NCBI GenBank assembly: GCA_026125285.1
Contig: JAHCLO010000008.1
Coordinates: forward strand, 62,001-126,000
Source of the DNA: Verrucomicrobiia bacterium
GTDB taxonomy: Bacteria > Verrucomicrobiota > Verrucomicrobiia > Limisphaerales > JADLHS01
Length of the DNA stretch: 64,000 nt
Reading direction: 5' to 3'
The position numbers were made by a program, and so were the translations under genes. Below the pieces are notes generated by a model. That model was not told where the DNA came from. It made no database searches and saw only the letters and a program-made list of their open reading frames with translations. Positions 27,407 to 36,192 of this stretch are shown here, one piece after another; within the stretch, counting starts at the first letter, position 1; each line of letters begins with the position of its first letter.

Positions 27407-29968
27407 ATGACAGCTCCTCGCCGACCCTTCGCCACGACTGGCCTGCCCGGGTTGGACGCGGTGTTGAGCGGGATTGAACCCGGCGACAACATCGTCTGGG
27501 AGGTGGATGCCATCGCCGACTATCAGGCGCTGGTCATTCCGTATGCCGCGGCGGCCAGGGCGGCGAATCGCCATCTGGTGTACTTCCGATTCGCGGATCA
27601 CCCCGAATTGTTATCCTCCGAGTCGGGTGCCGAACGGCATGAGTTCTCCCCGGCCAGCGGCTTCGAGGCGTTCGTGCGCGGTGTTCATTCGGTGATCGAG
27701 CGGGCGGGCCCGGGAACGCTCTATGTCTTCGATTGCCTTTCGCACCTGGCGGCGACGTGGTGCTCGGACCAGAGTCTCGGCAACTTCTTCCTGCTGACCT
27801 GTCCGCGCCTGTGGGACTTGGAGACGGTGACGTATTTCGGGCTGTATCGGGACCGGCACTCGGCCTATGCCCTCGAACCGATCCGCCACACCACGCAATT
27901 CATGCTGGATGTGTTTCAACTGGACAACCGCCTCTACATCCGCCCGGTCAAGGTGCAGCATCGTTCCCGCGACGTGATGAATACGCTCCACGTTCGCAGC
28001 GGCGAAGCGTTTCTGCCGGTGAAGGAAAGCGCGAGGCTCGCGCCCATCCTCTCCCACACCCAATGGCCGCGGCTGCAAAGCGACCGCCGGGTCGGCTACT
28101 GGCGACGGCTGTTCCGCGACGCGGAAACCGTGGTCGAGGAAACCCGAACTGGCCAAGGCCCGCCCGAGCGCCGCGAGGAAATTCTGCGCCGCGTGCGCTG
28201 GGCGTTGCGCGTGCATCGTTCCGGTATCGCGCCACTGGTGGAGAAGTTTCTCACGCTCGAAGATTTTCTCGCCATCCGTGACCGCATGATCGGGATCGGC
28301 TCCGTCGGCGGCAAGACGCTGGGCATGTTGGTGGCGCGCGCCATCCTGCGCGAGCGGGACCCCGAATTGTCCTCCCGACTGGAAGTGCATGACTCCTTTT
28401 TCGTTGGGGCCGAGGTGTTCATATCCTTTCTCGTCGAGAACCAGGTCTGGTGGTTGCGCGAACAACAGAAGAAGCCGGAGAGTTTTCTGCAAGGGTTGGC
28501 AGAGGGGCGCAAGCGAATTCTCGGCGGACGCTTCCCGGCGGGCATCCTCGAGCAATTCGAGGGGATGCTGGATTACTTTGGTGAATCGCCCTACATCGTG
28601 CGCTCCAGTTCCATCCTCGAGGACGCGCGGGGCAACGCTTTCTCCGGCAAGTACGAAAGCGTCTTCGTCGCCAATCGTGGTTCGCGCGAGAAACGCAAAC
28701 AAGCCCTGCTGGATGCCGTCCGGCAGGTCTATGCCAGTGTGCTGGACGAGGAAGCGTTGCTGTATCGCAAACGCCGCGGATTGCTGGAGAGCGAGGAACG
28801 GATGGCCCTGCTGATCATGCGGGTTTCCGGCGCGCCGTACGGCCAGTATTACTATCCACAGGCCGCCGGTGTGGGTCTCTCGTTCAATCCTTACGTGTGG
28901 CACAAGGACATTGATGCGCAAGCCGGCGTGGTGCGGCTGGTCTTTGGCCTGGGCACGCGCGCGGTGGACCGCAGCGATGACGATTACACCCGGTTGGTGG
29001 CTCTCAACGCACCGGATCGCCGCCCCGAGGCGGACTTCGACGACGTCTGCGAACATTCGCAGCGGCGCATGGACTGCCTCGATCTGCGCGAAGGCAAATT
29101 TGTTTCGCTTCCGTTTCAAGACGTCATCGCCCACGGCGCCGAGTTCCCCCTGGAGCTCTTCCTGACCCGCACCGCGGAGAACTTTCCCTTGATCACTTTT
29201 GACCGGTTGCTGGCGGAGACACCCGTCGCGCGTGATTTGCGCCGGATGCTCGAATTGCTGGAATCGGCCTACGAGCATCCCGTGGACATCGAGTTCACGT
29301 TGAACTTTCTCCCGGACGGCTCGTATCGCATTCATCTGCTGCAATGCCGGACGTTTCAGATTCGCCGCGAGACCGGTGGCATGTTCCCGGCCATGACCAC
29401 TGCGCAAGCCACGCTGCTCGACGCGCACGGGGCGGTGATCGGTGTCTCGCGTGAACAACCGCTGCGCCGCATCGTTTATATCGTCACGGAAAGATACGCC
29501 CAGCTACCGGAGCAGGGACGGCACGCCGTGGCGCGATTGATTGGTCAGCTCAACCGTTTGCATCCCGCCGATGATCGTGGTCTTATGCTGATCGGTCCGG
29601 GCCGCTGGGGAACGCACAGCGCGTCGCTCGGGATTCCCGTGTCGTTCACCGAAATCAGCCGCGCCTCCGTGGTGTGCGAAGTGGTGGCCATGCATGATTC
29701 CCTGGTGCCGGATGTCTCGCTGGGCACTCACTTCTTCAACGACCTGGTTGAGCACGACATGCTCTACGTGGCGTATTTTCCGAAAAAGGCCGGCAACCAA
29801 ATCAACGGTGACTGGTTTTGCAGCGCGCCGAACCATCTGCTCGAACTGGTTCCCGAGGCCGCCGCGCTGACGGACGTCGTGCGCGTCATAGACTGCGCCG
29901 ACGCCGGGCAAACTGTCTGGCTGCGCGCCGACACCACCGAACAACGGGCACTGGTGTTCCTGCGTTGA
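27407..29968 (+). CDS. KaiC-like domain fused to a PEP/pyruvate-binding (PPS/PPDK ATP-grasp) domain
   Basis: Residues 10-210 resemble a RecA/KaiC-type ATPase core (TTGLPGLDAVLSGIEPGD, then YVFDCLSHL as strand B). The Walker A position reads WEVDAIADYQ, so it should not hydrolyse ATP. Residues about 290-655 form the ATP-grasp PEP/pyruvate-binding domain: GIGSVGGKTLGM, YIVRSSSILEDARGNAFSGKYES, and the closing LLQCRTFQI. A 200-residue C-terminal domain contains IGPGRWGTHSASLGIPVSF and GTHFFNDLVE. The phosphohistidine and PEP-utilising domains of true PEP synthase are missing, so a full PEP synthase reaction is unlikely. A regulatory or partial phosphotransfer role is possible. It is probably co-transcribed with gdhA. 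Confidence 0.8.
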   Translation: MTAPRRPFATTGLPGLDAVLSGIEPGDNIVWEVDAIADYQALVIPYAAAARAANRHLVYFRFADHPELLSSESGAERHEFSPASGFEAFVRGVHSVIERAGPGTLYVFDCLSHLAATWCSDQSLGNFFLLTCPRLWDLETVTYFGLYRDRHSAYALEPIRHTTQFMLDVFQLDNRLYIRPVKVQHRSRDVMNTLHVRSGEAFLPVKESARLAPILSHTQWPRLQSDRRVGYWRRLFRDAETVVEETRTGQGPPERREEILRRVRWALRVHRSGIAPLVEKFLTLEDFLAIRDRMIGIGSVGGKTLGMLVARAILRERDPELSSRLEVHDSFFVGAEVFISFLVENQVWWLREQQKKPESFLQGLAEGRKRILGGRFPAGILEQFEGMLDYFGESPYIVRSSSILEDARGNAFSGKYESVFVANRGSREKRKQALLDAVRQVYASVLDEEALLYRKRRGLLESEERMALLIMRVSGAPYGQYYYPQAAGVGLSFNPYVWHKDIDAQAGVVRLVFGLGTRAVDRSDDDYTRLVALNAPDRRPEADFDDVCEHSQRRMDCLDLREGKFVSLPFQDVIAHGAEFPLELFLTRTAENFPLITFDRLLAETPVARDLRRMLELLESAYEHPVDIEFTLNFLPDGSYRIHLLQCRTFQIRRETGGMFPAMTTAQATLLDAHGAVIGVSREQPLRRIVYIVTERYAQLPEQGRHAVARLIGQLNRLHPADDRGLMLIGPGRWGTHSASLGIPVSFTEISRASVVCEVVAMHDSLVPDVSLGTHFFNDLVEHDMLYVAYFPKKAGNQINGDWFCSAPNHLLELVPEAAALTDVVRVIDCADAGQTVWLRADTTEQRALVFLR

Positions 29969-30341
29969 ACGGAAACCTTGGCCAAGCGGGAGACTTTGCA
30001 ATCACACCAGAGTTGCCCTCAGCTTTGTTCCAAAGTCCAGGACCAGCCGTTGGGGTTGGTCAGTTCCCGAAATTCGAAAGACGGAAATCCGAGTGGCAAT
30101 GGCGCAAGAACCGCAGCCGCGTAACGCCGGTTTTCCAACCGGCGCGGATGCCGACAGGAAAGCCGGCGTGACCCACAAACTGATTCGCGGCAACCAGTGG
30201 TTGCGCCACTGGACGCGGGGCTACTTCACAGAGCGCGACAACTTCCACCAACTATGGTTATCAACCACGGCCGGCCAATTTACGTCTGGCCAATCGCCCG
30301 TCCACACGGGTAATCTCCCCGACAGCAACCTCCTACGTAAC
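29969..30341. other. Intergenic region with palindromic repeat
   Basis: A near-ideal hairpin at 30125-30144 (CGCCGGTT-TTCC-AACCGGCG) is followed by a second 'gccggcg' at 30163-30169. It lies 180 bp after the previous gene and upstream of the sigma-factor gene. Frames crossing it translate to repeat-derived sequence (NAGFPTGADADRKAGV), so the sigma factor start is placed downstream. Confidence 0.55.
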
Positions 30342-30953
30342 ATGAGCGCCGCACCTCCCACCCGGCCCAGTCTGCTGTTGCGCCTGCGCGATGCAGAGGA
30401 CGCCGAGGCATGGAGTGAATTCGTCCGGCTCTACACCCCGCTGGTTTTCGGCTATTGCCAGCGCCACGGATTGCAGGAGGCCGATGCGGCGGACGTCGCC
30501 CAGGAAGTCATGCGCGTGGCGGCTGGCGCGATGCCGGAGTTTCAGTATGATGCGGCGCGCGGCAGATTCCGCGGCTGGATGCTCCAAACCACCCGCCATC
30601 GGCTGCACAAATTCTTCGCCCGCCAGCGACGCGCCCCCCAGACTGCCAGCGAAACCACCATGGAACGCTTTCTCGACGGCGAACCCGGCGCGGATGAACA
30701 GGCCCGGTGGGAGGAGGAATATCGCCAGCGCCTGTTCGATTGGGCGGCGGAAAAGGCGCGGGCGGAATTCCAGCCGGCGACCTGGGACGCCTTCTGGCTT
30801 ACGGCAGTGGATGCAATTTCCGTGAAAGAAGTGGCCGGGCAACTGGGAATCTCCATTGGGGCGGTCTATATCGCCCGCAGCCGGGTGATTGCCCGGTTGC
30901 GGGAATTGATCGAAACCGTCACCGATGAACCGGTCACCACTTTGGAGACGTAA
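30342..30953 (+). CDS. ECF-type RNA polymerase sigma factor
   Basis: Region 2 is seen in RDAEDAEAWSEFVRLYTPLVFGYCQRHGLQEADAADVAQEVM (residues 17-58) and the following RFRGWMLQTTRHRLHKF. Region 4 is the C-terminal helix-turn-helix with ISVKEVAGQLGISIGAVYIARSRVIARLREL. At 203 residues it fits the ECF groups common in Planctomycetes and Verrucomicrobia that pair with Ser/Thr kinases. The ATG at 30342 gives MSAAPPTRPSLLLRL, a usual beginning for this group. The kinase gene starts 5 bp after the stop, so phosphorylation-based or anti-sigma control by the neighbour is likely. There is no separate anti-sigma gene. Confidence 0.92.
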   Translation: MSAAPPTRPSLLLRLRDAEDAEAWSEFVRLYTPLVFGYCQRHGLQEADAADVAQEVMRVAAGAMPEFQYDAARGRFRGWMLQTTRHRLHKFFARQRRAPQTASETTMERFLDGEPGADEQARWEEEYRQRLFDWAAEKARAEFQPATWDAFWLTAVDAISVKEVAGQLGISIGAVYIARSRVIARLRELIETVTDEPVTTLET

Positions 30954-30958
30954 ACTGA

Positions 30959-33436
30959 ATGTCCGCAACCTGCCCAGCCACCGAGCAGTTGGCCGCCGCC
31001 CTGCGCGGGAATCCCTCGCCCGCGACCGAAGCGGAACTGGCGGCGCATCTGGCGGAATGTCCAGTATGTCAGCGGCGCTTGGAGGAACTCGCCGGTGGTT
31101 CCGGCTGGTTGGATGCCAGGGCAAAAGCTCACGCCACCGCCGATCGGCTCAAGCCCGCTTCCCTCGACCAGGCCATGCGGGCGCTGGAATCCCAAACACC
31201 CGGCCTGGAACGCGAAGCGCCGTCGCCGCCCACGCTCGATTTCCTGCTGCCGTCCGACCAGCCCGGCGCGCTCGGCCGATTCGGTCCTTACGAAGTCCTC
31301 GCCTTGGTGGCCGCCGGCGGCATGGGCATCGTGCTCAAAGCACACGACCCGGGACTCAATCGCATCGTCGCGCTCAAGATTCTGCCGCCGGCACTGGCGG
31401 CAAACTCGCTGGCTCGCGCCCGGTTCATTCGCGAAGCCCGCGCGGCGGCAGCCGTGGTGCATGAACACGTCGTGCCGATTTATGCCGTGGATGAATTCGC
31501 CGGCCTGCCGTACCTCGTGATGCAATTCATCGTGGGCCGGACGCTGGCCGAACGGATCAAGGCTTCGGGCCGGTTGCGATTGGAGGAGATCCTCCGCATC
31601 GGCGCACAGACTGCCGACGGGCTGGCCGCCGCGCACGCGCAAGGCCTCATTCATCGCGACGTGAAACCGGGAAACGTCCTGCTCGAAAACGGTGTCGAGC
31701 GGGTGAAACTCACCGACTTCGGCCTCGCCCGGGCCATGGATGATTCATCCTTGAGCCGCGAAGGCTACATTGCCGGCACGCCGGAATACATGTCGCCGGA
31801 ACAAGCGAACGGTCAACCCGTGGATGTGCGCGCCGACCTGTTCAGCTTCGGCTGCGTGCTCTACGAAATGGCGACGGGCATTTCGCCCTTCCGCGCCGAG
31901 AAACCGTTGGTGGCGATGCGCCGCGTGTGTGACGAAGAACCGCCCGCAGCACATACGTTGAACTCCAAAATCCCGGAGTGGCTCGGGCAATTAATTCAGC
32001 GCTTGATGGCCAAGGACGCCGCCGCGCGCCCGCAGACCGCAGCGGAAGTCGCGACGGAACTCGGTCGCCGCCTGGCGGCATTGCAGCAAGGCGCGGGGGC
32101 GCATCTGCTGGTTCGCGAAGCGCCGGTGTCACCCACCCGGAGATTGAACCCGCTGCTTTGGCCGGCTTGGGCCGCCGTGCTGGCGCTGACATTCGCCCTG
32201 GTGTGGGTTGCGTTCCTGAAGCCAAAGCCTGAATCTGCTGCCCGCGATCCCTCACTGGCAACCCCGGCGAATCAATCCAGCGCGCTCTTTGTCATTCCCG
32301 CAACGGGCGACACTCCGGAGCAAGGATTCGCTTCGCTGGCCGACGCGATCGCGGCGGCGAGAGATGGCGCTGTTATCGAATGTCACTTCAACGGCCGGCA
32401 ACGCGTGGCGATGGTGCGTGGAAACGAAAAAGCGCTGATCCTGCGGGCAGGCGAAGGTTTCGCGCCAATCCTGGTGCCGGCGACGGATGGCGAAATGATC
32501 CTGTTCACCCACGCTCCGCTGGTGCTGGAAGGGTTGACGCTGTTCACCCAGTCAATGCTTCCACCCGGCACGGGACGCCGCGGCGACGGGAATCACGGCC
32601 GCGGAGCGATCATGATCGTGGAAGACGCTCCTTTCCTGGCGGCACACTGCCGGATTGAGGTTGCTACCAGCACGTCCACCGAGTTCCCCACGTCCTCATT
32701 CTTGTCCCTAGTGAGCACACCGGCGGCCCGGTTTTTCCATTGCGAGTTTGCTTGCGGAGAAACCTTTGCCTTGGGCTGGAGGGTGCGTCCTCGTGCGGAG
32801 TCGCGGGAGTCCGCCGATCACTTGTGGATGCAGGAAAGCATCGCCGTGGGCAACCTGATCCTCGTGAGTCCTCGCGGGCGGCAACCCCTGCGGCTCGACC
32901 TGGCGCAAAACACCCTAAGTGGCGAATCACCGCTTGCGATCTGGGAGCCGTTTCCCGGTCAACCGCTGCAAGTGATCGCCAATGCCAACGTGTTCTCCGT
33001 GGACACCTTGGTCAATCCAATCGCGCGGGCGAGCAGCGCGGCACCGGAGACCTTGTTGAGATGGCAAGGCCGGTCCAATGTTTACTCTGTCCAGACCTTT
33101 GCCCGCTTCAGCCCGGCCGTGAACGGCTTCGACGACTGGCTGGCCAGCAGCGCAGTGGCGGAAACCAATTCACTGTCCGCCCAACTGGGCGTCAGGGCGC
33201 GTTTGACAAGCTTGACCGAACGCACTCGCGAAACCGAAGCGGCGGCTCTGGCTTTGACCGCCGAGGAACTGGAACGTCTCAAAGCCCAAGGCTGGACCTC
33301 ACCCCAACCTCCCGGTGCCGACCCGCAAAAGACCGGTCCGGGCAAGCCTTACCACGAATGGCGGAAAAGTCCCGCATACGCAGAATGGCTGAAACTGGTC
33401 CGCGAACACGTGCCGCAAATCGCGGCGGGCCGGTAA
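30959..33436 (+). CDS. Membrane Ser/Thr protein kinase with N-terminal zinc-finger-like segment and extracytoplasmic domain
   Basis: Residues 1-50 carry C-x28-H-x3-C-x2-C (CPATEQLAA...HLAECPVCQRRLEEL), like the zf-HC2 anti-sigma zinc finger. The kinase domain covers about 107-380, with AAGGMGIV in the glycine loop, Lys140 in VALKIL, HRDVKPGN (232-239), DFGLA (253) and GTPEYMSPEQ. One membrane helix follows at about 398-420. The remaining 400 residues, presumably outside the membrane, are beta-rich and contain DAIAAARDGAVIE, as in pectate-lyase-like helices. The zinc finger may hold the sigma factor encoded 5 bp upstream, so the protein could combine anti-sigma and kinase functions. Confidence 0.9.
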   Translation: MSATCPATEQLAAALRGNPSPATEAELAAHLAECPVCQRRLEELAGGSGWLDARAKAHATADRLKPASLDQAMRALESQTPGLEREAPSPPTLDFLLPSDQPGALGRFGPYEVLALVAAGGMGIVLKAHDPGLNRIVALKILPPALAANSLARARFIREARAAAAVVHEHVVPIYAVDEFAGLPYLVMQFIVGRTLAERIKASGRLRLEEILRIGAQTADGLAAAHAQGLIHRDVKPGNVLLENGVERVKLTDFGLARAMDDSSLSREGYIAGTPEYMSPEQANGQPVDVRADLFSFGCVLYEMATGISPFRAEKPLVAMRRVCDEEPPAAHTLNSKIPEWLGQLIQRLMAKDAAARPQTAAEVATELGRRLAALQQGAGAHLLVREAPVSPTRRLNPLLWPAWAAVLALTFALVWVAFLKPKPESAARDPSLATPANQSSALFVIPATGDTPEQGFASLADAIAAARDGAVIECHFNGRQRVAMVRGNEKALILRAGEGFAPILVPATDGEMILFTHAPLVLEGLTLFTQSMLPPGTGRRGDGNHGRGAIMIVEDAPFLAAHCRIEVATSTSTEFPTSSFLSLVSTPAARFFHCEFACGETFALGWRVRPRAESRESADHLWMQESIAVGNLILVSPRGRQPLRLDLAQNTLSGESPLAIWEPFPGQPLQVIANANVFSVDTLVNPIARASSAAPETLLRWQGRSNVYSVQTFARFSPAVNGFDDWLASSAVAETNSLSAQLGVRARLTSLTERTRETEAAALALTAEELERLKAQGWTSPQPPGADPQKTGPGKPYHEWRKSPAYAEWLKLVREHVPQIAAGR

Positions 33437-33915
33437 GCGAGACCGCCGGAGCGCGGACAGCCTTGTCCGCATGAATCCCGGGACAGGGCAGGCAGGGGAA
33501 TGATCAGCAGGGGAATGGAGTTCAGTTACTTGCCGATTCCTCCCACGGGTTTTTGGCTGCGCGCCTTCGTTTCTACCTGCCATGAGACTATGGACGCGGA
33601 AGCGACATGAATGTCGCGCCCCGGGAGCGCGGGCTTCAGCCCGCGTCAATGTCCGAAGTCGTGGCACGACCGAATTCTCAATGCACATCCTGCCAAAATT
33701 TGCGGTTGTCCCCCTCCCCTATCAGCTGGCTTCACATATAATTGCAGATTCCCTGAAAGGTTCTCCTGCGAGAGGGGAATCTTATGGCAGAGTCGGGATT
33801 CGGTTGGCGGGATTCCCACATGCGCCATGGGATGGTCATCCATGGTTCTTGTGGGGCGGAAATCGCGGTCAACAAAGCGTAACCGGACAGAAGTGAAGCA
33901 AATCAACAGCCTGGA
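33437..33915. other. Intergenic region with two palindromes
   Basis: Hairpins lie at 33453-33470 (GCGGACA-GCCT-TGTCCGC), just after the kinase stop, and at 33628-33645 (CGCGGGCT-TC-AGCCCGCG). The first might terminate the sigma/kinase transcript, but it lacks a T-run. The 13-mer AAAGGTTCTCCTG at 33756-33768 recurs upstream of the next gene pair at 36091-36103. No gene was recognised. Confidence 0.55.
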
Positions 33916-36066
33916 ATGAATATGAACAACTGCAATTCGATCGCAAATGCCCTCAGCGTCTGGATTTTCACGACCGCACGAACCCTCACTCGTGCAGCCG
34001 GCCGGAGCATGCTTCCGGGACTGGCGTTGGCGCTGCTGCTGGCGGCGGGCGCCGCGCGGGCGGAGGTGTTGACCGCCACCACGGCGCAGGAATTACAGAA
34101 TTACCTCACAACGGCTGCTGGCAATGGGGAAGACAACACGATCTACATCGCCGCCGGGTATTACGCCGGCAACTTTAACTACAACAACACCGATCCCAAC
34201 AGCTATAGCTTGACCCTCCAGGCCGCATCGGACGCCGCGAATAACGAAATCACTCTGGATGGCGGGGGCGGCGGGCGCGCCTTGAGCATTACCAGTGTCG
34301 GTCCCGGCAAGATCACCGTCATAGGCCTCACCTTTTCGCGCAACTGCGGCTCCACCACCGTCGGAGCGTTGCGCATTGTGGGCCCTTCCAACGCGGACAT
34401 AGAAGTGGAAGATTGCCGCTTCCTGTCCCCGGCCGGCACGATGGGCATGGGGTTGGAAATTACTTCAGGAAAGAATGCCATCGTGAAGAATTGCACCGTC
34501 ATTGGCACAACCGACGTTGGCACCAGCGGGACGGGCATTGCCATCTCCGGTGTGACTGGCAACGTCAGAGTCGAGAATAGTGTAATCAATTCTAACGTTG
34601 ACAATGGGCTTCGTATAACTGGCGCAGACACAATCGTCCTTTCGAAGAACATGTTAAGCCATAACTCCGGCCATGGCTCCCTCGGAGGTGGCGCCCACTG
34701 CCAGGGCCGTGCAATCACCTTGAAGGACAATCTCTTCAGCCACAATGTTGAAAAATCCTTCGGTGGATTCGGGGGCGGCGGGGGTGGAGGTGCTTTTTGT
34801 AACGGCACAGAATTGGAGATCACAGGCAATCATTTTACTGGCAACCGCGTTCTACGCTATGCCGGTGGAACTGGTGGTGGAGGCGGGCTCTTATGTTTTG
34901 GGGGAGAGAATGTGATTTCGGGCAATGTCTTTTCAGGGAACTCCAGCGGAAACTCGGGAGGCGGGGTGTTTTGCGGAGGGACGACGACGTTTACTGACAA
35001 TGTCGTTGAAGGAAACCATGGCGATATAGAAGGCGGCGGTGTTTATTGTTCCGGCATTCTTACATTCACCGGGAATACCTTCCGGACGAATTCAGCAAGC
35101 GGCAGCGGTGGTGGCGCCTATTGTTCCGGGCCACTGGTGCTCGAAAACAACAGCTTCACCGGCAATTCAGCGAGCTTGGGCGCCGCCGCCGCCACAGGTG
35201 GCGGTGGGGTTTACAGTGTTGCTTCCAGCGCCACAATCCGACTGCGTGCGAATACCTTCAAGCAGAACGCTGCCATTGCCGGTGGGGGCATCCATGCCGC
35301 GGGTCCAACCATCATCTTATTGGGCAACCTGGTGGTGAAGAATTCGCAATCCAGCGCCAGTTCCCAGGGCGGTGGCATTTGGGTGAACCCGACGGCGGCT
35401 TTCTACATGATCAATAATACGGTCACCGGCAACTCTGCGACGGGCAGCGGTGGCGGGGTGGCTTTTGGGTTTAACGGCGTGAATTCGGCCAATGTCCATA
35501 ACAACATCATCTGGGGCAACTCCGCCAACATTAGCGGCGGGGACGTGAGGCTGTCTGGCTCGGGCAACAACAAGGTGTTTTCACACAATAACGTGAGCGA
35601 CATGGAAGGGGTGTGGGACACGTCCACCGACAACCTGGATGATGCACCTCAGTTCTTCGATCCCGTCAGTGGGGATTACCACATCCAAGACTCCTCGCCG
35701 TGCAAGAATGTTGGAGTCAATGCTGCGCTGGAGGTGCCGGACTTGTTTAACCTGGATACGGACTTGGACGGCGAGCAGCGCACCTTTCCGTCCTCCGGCT
35801 TCCCGCTTTTCGGCAGAGTGGATTTGGGCTGCTATGAATTCTCGACTGCCGCCAAACATCCGGCTGACGAGAACGGCGATAACGTAATCACGGAAGACGA
35901 ATACAACAATTATGCTGCCGCCTGGAAGAGCGGCGATGCTTGGACCACAGGACCGGATCCGATCTCAGCGGAGTACGTGACGCGTGCGGGTTACTTGAAG
36001 GCCAACGGTGGCAACTACATCAACGACGGCAGCGCCCGTCCGGTAAACTGGAAGGTGGCGCCTTAA
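33916..36066 (+). CDS. Secreted right-handed parallel beta-helix protein with C-terminal dockerin/EF-hand-like segment
   Basis: A signal sequence (hydrophobic LALALLLAAGAARA) precedes about 520 residues of beta-helix coils. These show repeating N-x-F/V-x-x-N/G patterns and runs of GGG in turns, like polymorphic outer-membrane or pectate-lyase-type helices (for example GGGVYCSGILTFTGNTF). After residue about 560 comes a CSLREAI-free end common to choice-of-anchor proteins (PQFFDPVSGDYHIQDSSPCKNVGVN..DLDGEQRTF). The last 75 residues contain DENGDNVITEDEYNNY, a calcium-binding EF-hand/dockerin-like loop. It is probably a surface or extracellular protein, possibly binding polysaccharide; no catalytic residues are evident. 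Confidence 0.82.
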   Translation: MNMNNCNSIANALSVWIFTTARTLTRAAGRSMLPGLALALLLAAGAARAEVLTATTAQELQNYLTTAAGNGEDNTIYIAAGYYAGNFNYNNTDPNSYSLTLQAASDAANNEITLDGGGGGRALSITSVGPGKITVIGLTFSRNCGSTTVGALRIVGPSNADIEVEDCRFLSPAGTMGMGLEITSGKNAIVKNCTVIGTTDVGTSGTGIAISGVTGNVRVENSVINSNVDNGLRITGADTIVLSKNMLSHNSGHGSLGGGAHCQGRAITLKDNLFSHNVEKSFGGFGGGGGGGAFCNGTELEITGNHFTGNRVLRYAGGTGGGGGLLCFGGENVISGNVFSGNSSGNSGGGVFCGGTTTFTDNVVEGNHGDIEGGGVYCSGILTFTGNTFRTNSASGSGGGAYCSGPLVLENNSFTGNSASLGAAAATGGGGVYSVASSATIRLRANTFKQNAAIAGGGIHAAGPTIILLGNLVVKNSQSSASSQGGGIWVNPTAAFYMINNTVTGNSATGSGGGVAFGFNGVNSANVHNNIIWGNSANISGGDVRLSGSGNNKVFSHNNVSDMEGVWDTSTDNLDDAPQFFDPVSGDYHIQDSSPCKNVGVNAALEVPDLFNLDTDLDGEQRTFPSSGFPLFGRVDLGCYEFSTAAKHPADENGDNVITEDEYNNYAAAWKSGDAWTTGPDPISAEYVTRAGYLKANGGNYINDGSARPVNWKVAP

Positions 36067-36192
36067 GCACCGGGAACCCGAAACTCCAAAAAAGGTTCTC
36101 CTGTGTTAAGGACCATTTCCATCCTGGGCGAGCGCTTCGGCGAGCGGATAGCTGCCGGGTTTCCCCGCTCCCTGAACCTCGTAGCAGCGGAT

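Noticed and set aside
27611..29458. 615-codon minus-strand frame
   Set aside because: Antisense to the KaiC/PEP-binding gene, with no recognisable motif; a codon-bias shadow.
33453..33470. Hairpin after the kinase gene as an intrinsic terminator
   Set aside because: No T-run follows the stem, and similar hairpins occur away from gene ends, so a repeat element is more likely.
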